Shown: piece after piece, positions 26,639 through 34,790 of the stretch
Layout of the letters: the number at the start of each line of letters is the position of its first letter
How positions within the stretch are numbered: the first letter of the stretch is position 1
From: Salipiger bermudensis
GTDB taxonomy: Bacteria > Pseudomonadota > Alphaproteobacteria > Rhodobacterales > Rhodobacteraceae
Length of the DNA: 64,000 bases
NCBI RefSeq assembly: GCF_020171625.1
Contig: NZ_JAIUZY010000006.1
Span: forward strand, 62,001 to 126,000
Direction: 5' to 3'
Translations under genes and position numbers: made by a program
The notes under the pieces: model-generated
What the model was told of the DNA's origin: nothing
The model's database searches: none
The model's input: only the letters and a program-made list of their open reading frames with translations

Positions 26639-26977
26639 TCACCCCGCACCCAGCAACAGGAAAAGGCCAATCGCCAGAACGGCCACGAGCACGATGACCA
26701 CAACGATGCCGGGCCCGCGGGTGCGTTGCAGCTCGGCGGGGGTCTTCTTGGGTTCGCTGGAGTCCTGGGCAGCACGCTCGGCCTCGCGCGCGTCAGCCAT
26801 TGCGGCGGGGTCCGTCGGGGTGCCACCGGCTTCGGCGTCGGTGCCCAGAGGCACGGCTGCGGGATCGGAGAAGGCGGCCTTTTCACCGGTGGCGCCCCGA
26901 TCGATGTCGTCGCGAAGCTTTGCGGCTTCGGCGCCGCCACCGCGCGGCGTCGCGCGCTTGTCGTTGTCGACTGGCAT
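26639..26977 (-). CDS. Small C-terminally anchored membrane protein
   Basis: A 112-residue protein of unknown function. Residues 1-88 are hydrophilic, rich in Ala, Asp, Glu and Pro and probably disordered; a single membrane helix (about 89-109, VVVIVLVAVLAIGLFLLL) ends just before the C-terminus, so the soluble part would face the cytoplasm in a tail-anchored topology. The start is supported by CCGGAGGA upstream. A GGAAC-type promoter precedes it, as for the neighbouring envelope operon. Confidence 0.7.
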   Translation of the reverse strand: MPVDNDKRATPRGGGAEAAKLRDDIDRGATGEKAAFSDPAAVPLGTDAEAGGTPTDPAAMADAREAERAAQDSSEPKKTPAELQRTRGPGIVVVIVLVAVLAIGLFLLLGAG

Positions 26978-27013
26978 AGGATGTCCTCCGGTTTGAGTGA
27001 CGGTTCATGGGCC

Positions 27014-27038
27014 AACCCCCTGACAGCGCAATCGTTCC
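27014..27038 (-). promoter_or_regulatory. GGAAC-N16-GGTT promoter (general-stress/EcfG-like) for small membrane protein
   Basis: Minus-strand GGAAC (27038-27034) and GGTT (27017-27014) are 16 bases apart. The -10-like half lies 37 bases before the ATG at 26977, leaving a leader of about 28 bases. Confidence 0.6.
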
Positions 27039-27345
27039 GCCCCCTGCTCGCAGCACTCCTACGCGGTGTGAGAGCGGGCTTGATCGCTCGACTGCGCTTG
27101 CGGATCAGGTCTGCCGGGCCCGTCGCCGAACTGGCAGGGCGCCATGCCACACCGCCCCTTAGGTGCGTCGGGCGTGTTTAGCCGTATTTGCCGATCCGGC
27201 ATGGTCGCCTTCGAGGGAAAAGAGGCGAGCTCGCGCAGCGCTTCGACCGTAGAGAACCGGCTCCCGACATATTGGGGAAGCAACCTCTGCCGCCCCCGAT
27301 CCGACACACCGCAAACCTGCCGATTGGACATCTGCACATATATAA

Positions 27346-27372
27346 GCACCCGCAACATCGTTGCGGGTGCTG
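27346..27372 (-). terminator. Terminator of the DUF3618 operon
   Basis: Perfect 12-bp arms AGCACCCGCAAC / GTTGCGGGTGCT with a 3-base loop start 23 bases beyond the stop at 27395. TATATATG follows on the minus strand. Confidence 0.75.
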
Positions 27373-27394
27373 GGGTCATACGAGAGGCGAAAAA

Positions 27395-28492
27395 TCAGCT
27401 GCGGGGGCCGAGATCTTCCTTCGCGGCCTTGTCGCGGGCGGCGTCGGCCACGCGCTCAACCGCATCCTCGACGCGATCCACGGCGGCATCGGCTGCGGAG
27501 CCTTCGCCGGGCGTTTCGCGATCCGCCGCGTCCTTCATCTTGCGGCTGGCCTCATCCGCATCGCGGCGCAGTTCTTCACCCACGGTGCGCGCCTCGTCCA
27601 AGGCGGCCCCGGCCACGCGTTCGGCCTTCGCCCGCTCCTCGTGGTAGACGGCCTCGGCCTCGTCATAAAGCCGGTCGCTGTACTCGCCGAAATGCTCGTC
27701 CTCGAACTTGGTGCGCGGCAGGGCGCTGGCCGTGAGGGCCCCGGCGGCGAGCGCGAGCGCGCCGACGATCAGCGGGTTCTCTTCGAAGAAGTCGACGGCC
27801 TTGTCGGCGCCGTCGCGGGCGCGGCGATTGACGTGCCCGCCAGCGCGGCGCAGGCTCTCGCCGGCGAGGATCGCGCGTTCACGGGCCGCGATGACGCGTT
27901 CGCGGGCCTCGGCGTTCATCCGTTCGGTGCCTTCCGAAAGCTGGGCGGCGATCTCTTTCGAACGGTCCCGCACCCTGGCGCCACCACGTGCGGCCCCGTC
28001 CTTGGCAGCATCCGCATGGTCGGATGCGGTTTGTGCGCCGTGGTGCAGGTAGTTCTCGGTACGGTACCACTTGGCCTTGGCCTTTTGCGAGGCCGACAGA
28101 CCCTGCGACGGCGGGCCGACTTCGCCGGCCGGAACCGGACCGCGCGGCGGGGTGAAGCTGGCATCGGTGGGATTGCCATAGCGCGGATCGTCCTCGCCTT
28201 TCGCCGAGACGCGGGTCGCGCTGTCGGCGATGCGGTCGGCCGAGGGGCCCTTGCCGATCATCAGCCAGCCGAGACCGACCGCGGTGACGCCGAGCGCCAG
28301 CGGGTTGGCACGGGCAGCCTCCATGGTCGACTTGCCGAAATCGCTGCCGTGACGACCGAGATTGTCGGTCAGGCTGCGGAAGAGGGTGTCGGGGGTGAAG
28401 GTCGATTCAAGCGAGCGGATGGTGCTCTGCAACTCAGCGCGGTTGCGTTCCAGCTCGTGTTCGATCTCGTCGGGGGTGCGTCTGTCAGTCAT
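27395..28492 (-). CDS. DUF3618 domain membrane protein
   Basis: A 365-residue protein. The N-terminal DUF3618 region (about 1-50; TPDEIEHELERNRAELQSTI) is followed by a short hydrophobic segment near 85-100 (NPLALGVTAVGLGWLMIG) and a long charged, Ala-rich, probably helical region. A second hydrophobic stretch (NPLIVGALALAAGALTA) lies near 240-256, and the tail is rich in Glu, Arg and Ala. It is last in a three-gene operon and overlaps the upstream gene by 8 bases. Family function is unknown; the context suggests envelope stress. Confidence 0.82.
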   Translation of the reverse strand: MTDRRTPDEIEHELERNRAELQSTIRSLESTFTPDTLFRSLTDNLGRHGSDFGKSTMEAARANPLALGVTAVGLGWLMIGKGPSADRIADSATRVSAKGEDDPRYGNPTDASFTPPRGPVPAGEVGPPSQGLSASQKAKAKWYRTENYLHHGAQTASDHADAAKDGAARGGARVRDRSKEIAAQLSEGTERMNAEARERVIAARERAILAGESLRRAGGHVNRRARDGADKAVDFFEENPLIVGALALAAGALTASALPRTKFEDEHFGEYSDRLYDEAEAVYHEERAKAERVAGAALDEARTVGEELRRDADEASRKMKDAADRETPGEGSAADAAVDRVEDAVERVADAARDKAAKEDLGPRS

Positions 28493-28913
28493 TGCTCATT
28501 TCCTTTACGACGACGTCGCGATCCCGCTCGAGGTTACGACGGGTCCGGGTCGGTGCGAGCGAGGCGAGCTTGAGGCTGCCCTGGCCCGATTTCACGAGGA
28601 TCAGCGCGATGATGAACAGCACGCCTCCGACGATCACGGCCGACCACAGCGGCGAAAGACCGGCTTCCGCGATCGCGGCCACGGCGGCCCCGGCAAGCAC
28701 GTTGAGTGCGACCAGCAGAAGGACAATGCCCCCTACCATCATGCCCACGGCGGTGCCGGCCTTTTTCACGTTCTGGTCAAGCTCGGCGCGGAACAGGTCC
28801 ATCTCGCCGCGCATCAGCGCGATGATCTGCTGGATCGCTTGGCTGAGCAGGTTGCCCGTGTCGCGGATGTGGGTGCGCTCGCCCTGCGGCGTGCGGGTAT
28901 CGGTGTCGGACAT
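28485..28913 (-). CDS. DUF1469/holin-X-like membrane protein (phage holin superfamily name only)
   Basis: A 142-residue protein. An amphipathic N-terminal half (LLSQAIQQIIALMRGEMDLF) is followed by two membrane helices (about 53-77 and 85-108) and a basic cytoplasmic tail. This is the layout of the DUF1469/YqjE family, which databases place in a phage holin superfamily; nothing around it is phage-like. It overlaps the DUF3618 gene by 8 bases and the upstream gene by 1. Confidence 0.8.
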   Translation of the reverse strand: MSDTDTRTPQGERTHIRDTGNLLSQAIQQIIALMRGEMDLFRAELDQNVKKAGTAVGMMVGGIVLLLVALNVLAGAAVAAIAEAGLSPLWSAVIVGGVLFIIALILVKSGQGSLKLASLAPTRTRRNLERDRDVVVKEMSND

Positions 28914-29500
28914 CAGTTGTCTCCCGGCGTGAGGTGATTGGCGGGGATCGCGGGCGTCGCCATGGCGTCATCGGTGCGGGTGCCCGGTGCGGTGGCGGGC
29001 GCCGCCGTCGGCGTGCGCGGCTGGGCCGGAGCCGGAGCCGAAAGCGCGTCGTCGTGCGCGGTTTCGTCGGGGCGGCCGTGGCTCGAGGCCCGGGCGAACC
29101 GCGTCGCGGCGAAGCCGGTCAGCGCGGCGCCTGCGAGGAACCCGAACGGGTTGCGGCGGGCGAAGGCGCTGACATCGGAGGCGAGATCGGCGAGATCCCG
29201 GTCGCGGATGGCGTCGGACATGCTGGAAAAGCTGGTCGCTGCTTTGCCGAAGGCCTGTTCCTGCGCCGAGCCGCCGCGGAGTTCCGAGGCCGCGGTGCTC
29301 AGGGCGTGCGCGATCGAGGACAGCTCGGAGGCAACACCCGTCTTGGCGCGATCGGCCTGGTGGCTGGCCTCTTCGCGTGCGCGGCTGCTCACGCTTTCGG
29401 CGGCGTCGCGGGCGTCCTGATGAAGGCGTTCGGCAGAGCGCTTCAGGTCGTCGCCTGCCTCCTTCCCGACATCGCGGGGAGTGTCATCGGTGTGTTGCAT
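28913..29500 (-). CDS. Stress-type amphipathic-helix protein, first gene of envelope operon
   Basis: A 195-residue protein beginning MQHTDDTPRDVG (ATG at 29498-29500). A charged heptad-like region (about 20-100; SAERLHQDARDAAESVSSRA) resembles proteins labelled nutrient-deprivation-induced. A short hydrophobic segment (NPFGFLAGAALTGFAA, about 123-138) precedes a Pro/Ala/Thr-rich low-complexity C-terminus. An upstream in-frame ATG at 29680 is rejected because the added segment is not protein-like. It is first in the operon with the DUF1469 and DUF3618 genes. Confidence 0.75.
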   Translation of the reverse strand: MQHTDDTPRDVGKEAGDDLKRSAERLHQDARDAAESVSSRAREEASHQADRAKTGVASELSSIAHALSTAASELRGGSAQEQAFGKAATSFSSMSDAIRDRDLADLASDVSAFARRNPFGFLAGAALTGFAATRFARASSHGRPDETAHDDALSAPAPAQPRTPTAAPATAPGTRTDDAMATPAIPANHLTPGDN

Positions 29501-29681
29501 GTCGCTCTCAGTCTGTTTCTGGTTGCGGCGGGGAGCCGAAACCGGGTTGCCGTTTGAAGCCGGATCCGCCGCGCGAGCGTCTGGGCAAACCAAGGCCGTC
29601 CCGTCGACGCTGGGTCGATGGAGAAGCCGCGTATAAGCTTGGTAGGCGGCCGGGCCGCGATCCGTGTGGTTATGTTTCATT

Positions 29682-29707
29682 AACCCCGCGGCGGTCGGTG
29701 GGGTTCC
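29682..29707 (-). promoter_or_regulatory. GGAAC-N17-GGTT promoter (general-stress/EcfG-like) for envelope operon
   Basis: Minus-strand GGAAC (29707-29703) and GGTT (29685-29682) are 17 bases apart. It lies about 180 bases upstream of the ATG at 29500, farther than the other three copies, so the leader would be long or the real start further upstream. Confidence 0.5.
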
Positions 29708-30114
29708 TGAGGGGCAAGTGTTTTTTCGAGGCCCAACGCCGATGGGAGATGCGGTGGGAGCTTCCGATGGGGCCTGTGAGGAGGGTCGCGTCGGCGACGC
29801 GGGCGTTGGCGTGTCCTGTCGGACGGGCTGGCAGTACGAACAACGTTAGGTTGCGCCCTGCGCGCTTCCCTGTGTCGGAGGACCGGATCGCCTCCGCTTG
29901 GGTCCTGCGCATCGTCACGCCGCTCGGTGACTCGCTTCGCCGGGCGCCGGCTGCCGTTCGGGCGACTCGCGCGGGTGAAGGCGTGACGACGTGGCGGGGG
30001 AGGCCTCTCGGCAGCCTGGGAATGCGTAAGAAATTGAAAGGTAACGCAAGAGTTGTGCCGAGCTGCCTCTCGCGTCGGTGAGGGGCGATTTGTGCTGTGA
30101 GAATAACGCCCACT

Positions 30115-30128
30115 TTGCGCTGGAGCAA
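30115..30128 (+). promoter_or_regulatory. NnrR/FNR-type box upstream of nirK
   Basis: TTGCG-CTGG-AGCAA lies within a longer perfect palindrome (ACTTTGC .. GCAAAGT, 30112-30131). It differs at one base from the TTGCG-N4-CGCAA NnrR site. Centred at 30121.5, a class II promoter would start near 30163, 33 bases before nirK. Confidence 0.8.
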
Positions 30129-30195
30129 AGTCGACCGGCCAGAACGGGTGTCTTCTGCTCGCGAACCACAATCCTGCGGGAAAAGGAGACAGAAG

Positions 30196-31344
30196 ATGCT
30201 GACCCGGAGAGCCGCCCTGATGGGCGCTGCGGGGATCGCCGCGATCCCAGTGCTGGCAAAGGCCGCGAAGGCCGAGGAAATCATGGACACCTCGATCGCG
30301 GAGTCGGCGGACGTGTCCAGCCTTCAACGCATCAAGCGCCGGCTGGTGCGGCCGCCGATGGTCCACGAGCACGAGCAGATCGCCCCGGCAGAGCCGCGCA
30401 TCGTCGAGTTCGAGATGCAGATCGTCGAGAAGGAGGTCGAGGTCGACAGCGGCGCCTACCTGCAGGCGATGACCTTTAACGGCTCGATCCCGGGTCCGCT
30501 GATGGTGGTGCATGAAGGCGATTACGTCGAGCTGACGCTCTACAATTCGCCCGAGAACCTCATGCAGCACAATATCGACTTCCATTCCTCCACCGGGGCC
30601 CTCGGCGGCGGATCTCTGACGCTGGTGAACCCGGGCGAGAAGACCACGCTGCGATGGAAGGCCACGCGCCCCGGCACCTTCGTCTACCACTGCGCCCCCG
30701 GCGGCCCGATGATCCCGTGGCACGTGGTCAGCGGGATGTCGGGCGCCGTCATGGTTCTGCCCCGCGGCGGTCTCACCGATCACAAGGGCGATCCGGTGAG
30801 CTATGACAAGGTGTTCTACATCGGCGAGAACGACTTCTACATTCCGAAGGACGAGAATGGCGAATACAAGCGCTTCGCCGATGTGGGCGAGAGCTATCCC
30901 GACACGCTCGAGGTGATGAACGGCCTGATCCCCACCCACGTGGTGTTCAACGGCAAGGTCGGCGCGCTGACCGGCGACAACGCGCTGCACGCGCGTCAGG
31001 GCGAGAAGGTGCTGTTCGTGCACAGCCAGGCCAACCGCGACACCCGCCCGCACCTGATCGGCGGCCATGGCGACCTCGTCTGGGAGAGCGGCAAGTTCAA
31101 CAACCCGCCGGAACGCGATCTCGAGACCTGGTTCATCCGAGGCGGCTCGGCCGGGGCGATGCTCTACGAATTCCTCCAGCCCGGGGTCTATGCCTACGTG
31201 AACCACAACCTGATCGAGGCGGTGAACCTTGGCGCGACGGCACACGTGGTGGTCGAGGGCGAGTGGAACAACGACCTGATGGAGCAGGTGCAGGCGCCGG
31301 TCGAATACGACGCGGCCTATGAGGGCAAGACAGCTCTGCCATAA
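30196..31344 (+). CDS. nirK: Copper-containing nitrite reductase (NO-forming)
   Basis: Periplasmic denitrification enzyme that reduces nitrite to NO, 382 residues. A twin-arginine-type leader ([20 protein letters not shown]) is followed by two cupredoxin domains. Copper ligands are visible in [16 protein letters not shown] (type 1 and type 2 His), [20 protein letters not shown] (type 1 Cys, His and Met, plus type 2 His) and [10 protein letters not shown] (type 2 His from the second domain). The start is ATG 30196 with AAGGAGAC before it. nirV follows in the same direction. Expression is predicted to depend on NnrR through the box at 30115. The electron donor is likely the pseudoazurin encoded at 40.5 kb. 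Confidence 0.96.
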   Translation: MLTRRAALMGAAGIAAIPVLAKAAKAEEIMDTSIAESADVSSLQRIKRRLVRPPMVHEHEQIAPAEPRIVEFEMQIVEKEVEVDSGAYLQAMTFNGSIPGPLMVVHEGDYVELTLYNSPENLMQHNIDFHSSTGALGGGSLTLVNPGEKTTLRWKATRPGTFVYHCAPGGPMIPWHVVSGMSGAVMVLPRGGLTDHKGDPVSYDKVFYIGENDFYIPKDENGEYKRFADVGESYPDTLEVMNGLIPTHVVFNGKVGALTGDNALHARQGEKVLFVHSQANRDTRPHLIGGHGDLVWESGKFNNPPERDLETWFIRGGSAGAMLYEFLQPGVYAYVNHNLIEAVNLGATAHVVVEGEWNNDLMEQVQAPVEYDAAYEGKTALP

Positions 31345-31438
31345 GGCGCCGCGGCGCCCCTCGGTAGGGGCGCCGGGATAAGGAGACGCGGGGCGGTGGG
31401 CGCAGGCCGACCGCCCCGTCTGTGTCAGGAGGCTTGCC

Positions 31439-32245
31439 ATGAAACCGTTTCTCTTCGTCGCAGGGGCCACCGCGCTGGCGCTGCTTGTGGCGGCTCCCCT
31501 GATGCTGGCAAGGCACGACGCGGCGGAGGCCCCCTTCGCCCCCGTCGCGCTTGTCGAGGTGCCGGGCGGGTCGATCGCGTATCGTCCGTTCGGGAGCTTT
31601 TCCCGCGCGGCCCGGAGCGTGGCGCCCGACCCGGTCGCGCGCGACATCGCAGGTTTCGAGATCATGAAGTATCAGGTCACCCGGGACCAATACGCGGCCT
31701 GCGTCGCGGCGGAGGCCTGCGCGAAGGTGTCCCCAACCGGCGGCGGGGTGCCTCAGACCGGGGTCAACTGGCAGGATGCCACGGATTTCGCGCGGTGGTA
31801 TTCCAAGGTCAGCGGCGAAAGCTGGCGCTTGCCGACGGCGATGGAATGGCAGCACGCAGCAGCGGAGCGCTATGGCGATGCCACCGTGGCCGGGGGCGAT
31901 CTCGATCCCGGCGAGCGGATGCTGGCGAACTACCGGGCCGGCGTCCTGTTGCGGGGCACCGCGAGCCCGGCGCTGCGGCCGACCGGCAGTTTCGGCGTGA
32001 ATTCCCGGGGATTGGCGGACGTGTCGGGCAATGTCTGGGAGTGGACCGATACCTGCATGGAAAGGGGCACGCTGAACGACGACGGCTCGATCGCCGCGAG
32101 CGAGCCCTATTGCTGGGTCCGGATCGCGGGCGGCATCCACCGGGCCGCCATCGTCGACATCGTGCGCGATGCCAGCGTCGGCGGCTGCGCGGTCGGCCTG
32201 CCGCCGGATCACCTGGGCTTCCGGCTGGTGAGGGCGTCGGAGTAG
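31439..32245 (+). CDS. nirV: NirV, formylglycine-generating-enzyme-like protein
   Basis: A 268-residue protein of the SUMF1/FGE-sulfatase family that accompanies nirK in rhodobacters. An N-terminal hydrophobic segment (3-23) acts as a signal or anchor. The FGE-like fold is marked by FEIMKYQVTRDQYAAC, VNWQDATDFARWYSKVSGE, WRLPTAMEWQHAA and the late DVSGNVWEWTD. Its role in nitrite reduction is not established. The gene lies 94 bases after nirK and is probably cotranscribed. Confidence 0.9.
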   Translation: MKPFLFVAGATALALLVAAPLMLARHDAAEAPFAPVALVEVPGGSIAYRPFGSFSRAARSVAPDPVARDIAGFEIMKYQVTRDQYAACVAAEACAKVSPTGGGVPQTGVNWQDATDFARWYSKVSGESWRLPTAMEWQHAAAERYGDATVAGGDLDPGERMLANYRAGVLLRGTASPALRPTGSFGVNSRGLADVSGNVWEWTDTCMERGTLNDDGSIAASEPYCWVRIAGGIHRAAIVDIVRDASVGGCAVGLPPDHLGFRLVRASE

Positions 32246-32305
32246 CCACGACGGGCAAAGCGGCTTTGGCGGCGCCGAGGTAGCCCTCCCGGCGCCGCGG
32301 GTGCC

Positions 32306-33661
32306 TCACGATGCCTGACTGAAACGCGCCCCTTCGGGAACATGGGCATCGAACTGGCGCGCGATGATCCGGGTCAGGGCGCGTACCTCCGGCGGGATCG
32401 ACACCATCGTACCGCTGCCCTCGACCATGTCGCCGAAGCGCTCGCGCAGCAGGGCAACCTCGGGGCGCAGCGCGTCCACAGCATCACCGTGGGCCTCCCG
32501 CAGAGCCTCGAGGTCCAGTCGGAAATCGCACATCAGCATCTCGATCGCGCGGGCCCGAAGGAGATCGTCCTCGGTCATCACGTGGCCCCGCGCGCCGGCC
32601 AGCTCTCCGGCCTCGATGCGCTGGACATAGGCCGGCGTGGCGGCGGCGTTCTGGATGTACTCGGTGGGCAGGCGCGAGATCGAAGAGGCCCCGAGGCCGA
32701 TGAGCGTGGCGCAGCTGTCATCCACATAGCCCTGGAAATTTCGGCGCAGGCGACCGCTCTGCGCGGCCACGGCGAGGCCATCTTCGGGGCGGGCGAAGTG
32801 GTCGATGCCGATGCTCTCAAGCCCCGCCTCCACGAACCGGCGCGCCGCCCGCTCGGAAAGCCGATAGCGCTCGAGATCCTTGGGCAGGGCGTCCTCGTCA
32901 ATCAGCTGCTGACGCTTCGACATCCACGGCACATGGGCGTAGCCGAAGAGCGCGATGCGGTCGGGCGACAGCTCCAGCACCTTGGACACGGTGTCATCCA
33001 GCCGCGCAAGGTCCTGATGCGGCAGGCCATAGACGAGGTCCGCGTTCAGCGAGCGGATGCCGGCTGCGCGCAGGTCCGCGACGCAGTCGCGCGTCATGTC
33101 GAAGGGCTGCAACCGGCCGATGGCTTGCTGCACCTCCGGGTCGAAATCCTGAATTCCGATGCTGGCGCGGTTCATGCCTTCGGCGGCCAGCGCGGCGACC
33201 TTGTCGCCATCCACCATGGTGGGGTCGATCTCGACCGAGAATTCCCAGTCATCCGTGTGCGGGATCACCGCCTTCACCGCGCGGGCCAGCCGGTGGATCA
33301 GGGAAGGCGGCAGGATCGTCGGCGTGCCGCCGCCCCAATGCATCCGGCCCATGCGCAGCCCGTCGGGCAGGGTGCTGGCGAGCAGGGCCAGCTCCTGTTC
33401 CAGCGTGCCGATGTAGCTTTCCACCGGGCTCAGGGTCTTGGTTCCCTGCGTGCGGCAGGCGCAGAACCAGCAGAGCCGCTCGCAGAACGGAATGTGGATA
33501 TAGACCGACACGGGGTCTGCCGGGTTCAGCGCGGCAAGAGCCGTCGCCTGTACTGTGGCGCCCACGTTGGGCGAGAACACCGGAGCGGTGGGATAGGAGG
33601 TATAGCGGGGCACCCGGGTCTCGAAGAGGCCGAAGGATCTGAGGCGGTCGATCTGTTTCAT
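32306..33661 (-). CDS. hemN: Oxygen-independent coproporphyrinogen III oxidase
   Basis: Radical-SAM enzyme of anaerobic haem synthesis, 451 residues. TSYPTAPVF near the N-terminus and the cluster motif CERLCWFCACR (CxxxCxxC plus the additional conserved Cys) are intact, followed by HWGGGTPT and the SAM-binding segment SVEIDPTMVDGD. The C-terminal HemN domain is complete. ATG at 33659-33661 is chosen by homology. An FNR/NnrR-type box ends 34 bases upstream. It supplies haem for NorBC when oxygen is low. Confidence 0.95.
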   Translation of the reverse strand: MKQIDRLRSFGLFETRVPRYTSYPTAPVFSPNVGATVQATALAALNPADPVSVYIHIPFCERLCWFCACRTQGTKTLSPVESYIGTLEQELALLASTLPDGLRMGRMHWGGGTPTILPPSLIHRLARAVKAVIPHTDDWEFSVEIDPTMVDGDKVAALAAEGMNRASIGIQDFDPEVQQAIGRLQPFDMTRDCVADLRAAGIRSLNADLVYGLPHQDLARLDDTVSKVLELSPDRIALFGYAHVPWMSKRQQLIDEDALPKDLERYRLSERAARRFVEAGLESIGIDHFARPEDGLAVAAQSGRLRRNFQGYVDDSCATLIGLGASSISRLPTEYIQNAAATPAYVQRIEAGELAGARGHVMTEDDLLRARAIEMLMCDFRLDLEALREAHGDAVDALRPEVALLRERFGDMVEGSGTMVSIPPEVRALTRIIARQFDAHVPEGARFSQAS

Positions 33662-33695
33662 GCGCCCGGTATGCAGCTTTCCGGCGCCCCGGACT

Positions 33696-33709
33696 TTGCG
33701 CCGGATCAA
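33696..33709 (-). promoter_or_regulatory. FNR/NnrR-type box upstream of hemN
   Basis: On the minus strand it reads TTGAT-CCGG-CGCAA, one FNR half and one NnrR half. It is centred at 33702.5, exactly 41.5 bases from the A of the hemN ATG, so a class II start would coincide with the start codon (leaderless) unless a different promoter geometry is used. Confidence 0.7.
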
Positions 33710-33711
33710 GG

Positions 33712-34404
33712 TCAGAGCGGGAAAGGCGACACGCCGATAACGAACGCGTGAAGATGCAGGAGCGCGACCCACAGCACCAGCCCGATGCCGGCCCGTATCG
33801 CCGTTCCGCGGGCATTGGCCCGCAGCCAGCCGCGGTTGATCAGCGGGGCGGGCGACAGGATCGCGGTCTTGGCAAAGAACGCCCCGGCGTCGCTGGCAAG
33901 CGCGCGGCGGGCGCGCGCATCGAAGGTGAAGATCGCGGCCAGCGCCATGACGAGGAAGCTGCCAAACAGGATCACCATGGCCAGATCGCCGTTCGGTGCC
34001 AGATGCGCCCCGGACCATAGCGCCAGCGCCAGAAACAGCGGATGGCGCGAGACCGCGGCAAAGCCCGGCCTTGCGGGGTCGAACGCGGCGCCGCGCCTTC
34101 CGCCGAGGGTGAAGGGCTGGCGAAGTCCGAGGCCGCAGGCCACGAGGATCAGGGCCAGCGGCATGGCGAGGTTCGGCACCCAGCGGGTCCAGGGCAGCTG
34201 CGGCCAGAGCTCGACATGCGGCGCGCGGATCGCGGCGGAGATCACCCAGACCAACAGCGCGATGGACAGTGTCCCGTAGGCGCTGAAATATACCCTCCGG
34301 CCGACCGCGCCGATCAGCCGCTCACGCAGACCGCCGAGGCGCGGCAGGAAATGGCTCGCCACGAACAGGGCCAGCGCGAGAGTGTATTCGGTCCATCCGG
34401 TCAT
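33712..34404 (-). CDS. nnrU: NnrU family membrane protein
   Basis: Integral membrane protein of 230 residues with six or seven hydrophobic segments and the NnrU/isoprenylcysteine-methyltransferase-like core (SRHPLFLALALWSGAHLAPN). In Rhodobacter sphaeroides nnrT and nnrU lie behind norCBQD and were reported to be needed for Nir and Nor expression; the arrangement here is the same. The start is ATG 34404, overlapping the upstream small gene by 4 bases (34401-34404). Confidence 0.88.
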   Translation of the reverse strand: MTGWTEYTLALALFVASHFLPRLGGLRERLIGAVGRRVYFSAYGTLSIALLVWVISAAIRAPHVELWPQLPWTRWVPNLAMPLALILVACGLGLRQPFTLGGRRGAAFDPARPGFAAVSRHPLFLALALWSGAHLAPNGDLAMVILFGSFLVMALAAIFTFDARARRALASDAGAFFAKTAILSPAPLINRGWLRANARGTAIRAGIGLVLWVALLHLHAFVIGVSPFPL

Positions 34405-34619
34405 GATCCCTCCGCCCGTTTCTTCAGCCGTTCGATGTGGCAGGCGAAGGCATAGGTGGCGGGTAGGCCGATGACCAGACCTCCGGCGGCAGCCTGCCAC
34501 GGGGTCAGGACCGGCCAGCCCAGCCACGAGCCGATCAGCGAGGCGAAGAACAGGTTCACCCCCATTGCGCCGGCCCCGAACGGATACAGCGCGGCGACAA
34601 GTCTCACGGAGGGTCTCAT
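34401..34619 (-). CDS. Small membrane protein between norD and nnrU (NnrT-like)
   Basis: A 72-residue protein with two hydrophobic helices (about 7-30 and 37-60) and a basic C-terminus (ERLKKRAEGS). The start ATG (34617-34619) overlaps the stop of the 57-residue gene in an ATGA junction, which rules out the longer in-frame start at 34637. By position it corresponds to nnrT of R. sphaeroides; I cannot confirm the sequence match. Confidence 0.75.
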   Translation of the reverse strand: MRPSVRLVAALYPFGAGAMGVNLFFASLIGSWLGWPVLTPWQAAAGGLVIGLPATYAFACHIERLKKRAEGS

Positions 34620-34789
34620 CGCCGGCTGACCATCCATTGCACCGCCGCCAGCGCCACGACGAGCGCGATGGAGCCGATCAGGAACCAGAACTCCGCCGTG
34701 TCGGTCTGCGGCTGCGGGATGGGGCGGTCGAAGGCCTCGGCGAAGGCCGGGGCGGGAAGGATCGTGGCAAGGGCGAGAATGCGTTTCAT
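34616..34789 (-). CDS. 57-residue membrane protein in nor operon
   Basis: A very short gene: signal-like N-terminus (MKRILALATILPAPAFAEAF), a proline-rich linker (RPIPQPQTDT) and one membrane helix (about 33-51, FWFLIGSIALVVALAAVQW) ending in MVSRR. It starts 1 base after the norD stop and overlaps the next gene by 4 bases, so it is tightly held in the operon. It could be NorF-like or a second NnrT-like protein. Function unknown. Confidence 0.72.
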   Translation of the reverse strand: MKRILALATILPAPAFAEAFDRPIPQPQTDTAEFWFLIGSIALVVALAAVQWMVSRR

Positions 34790-34790
34790 G

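Larger units (their letters stand above)
26978..27394. other. Intergenic region
   Basis: 417 bases between two minus-strand units. It holds the promoter at 27014-27038 and the terminator at 27346-27372. I see no gene. Confidence 0.5.
29501..30195. other. Divergent intergenic region between envelope operon and nirK
   Basis: 695 bases, containing the GGAAC-type promoter (29682-29707) and the NnrR-type box (30115-30128). The middle part (29710-30100) has open frames on both strands but none with recognisable protein features. Confidence 0.5.

Noticed and set aside
28485-28913. Phage holin call and possible prophage
   Set aside because: Only the superfamily name is phage-related; the protein has the DUF1469 layout and sits in a cellular envelope operon with no phage genes.
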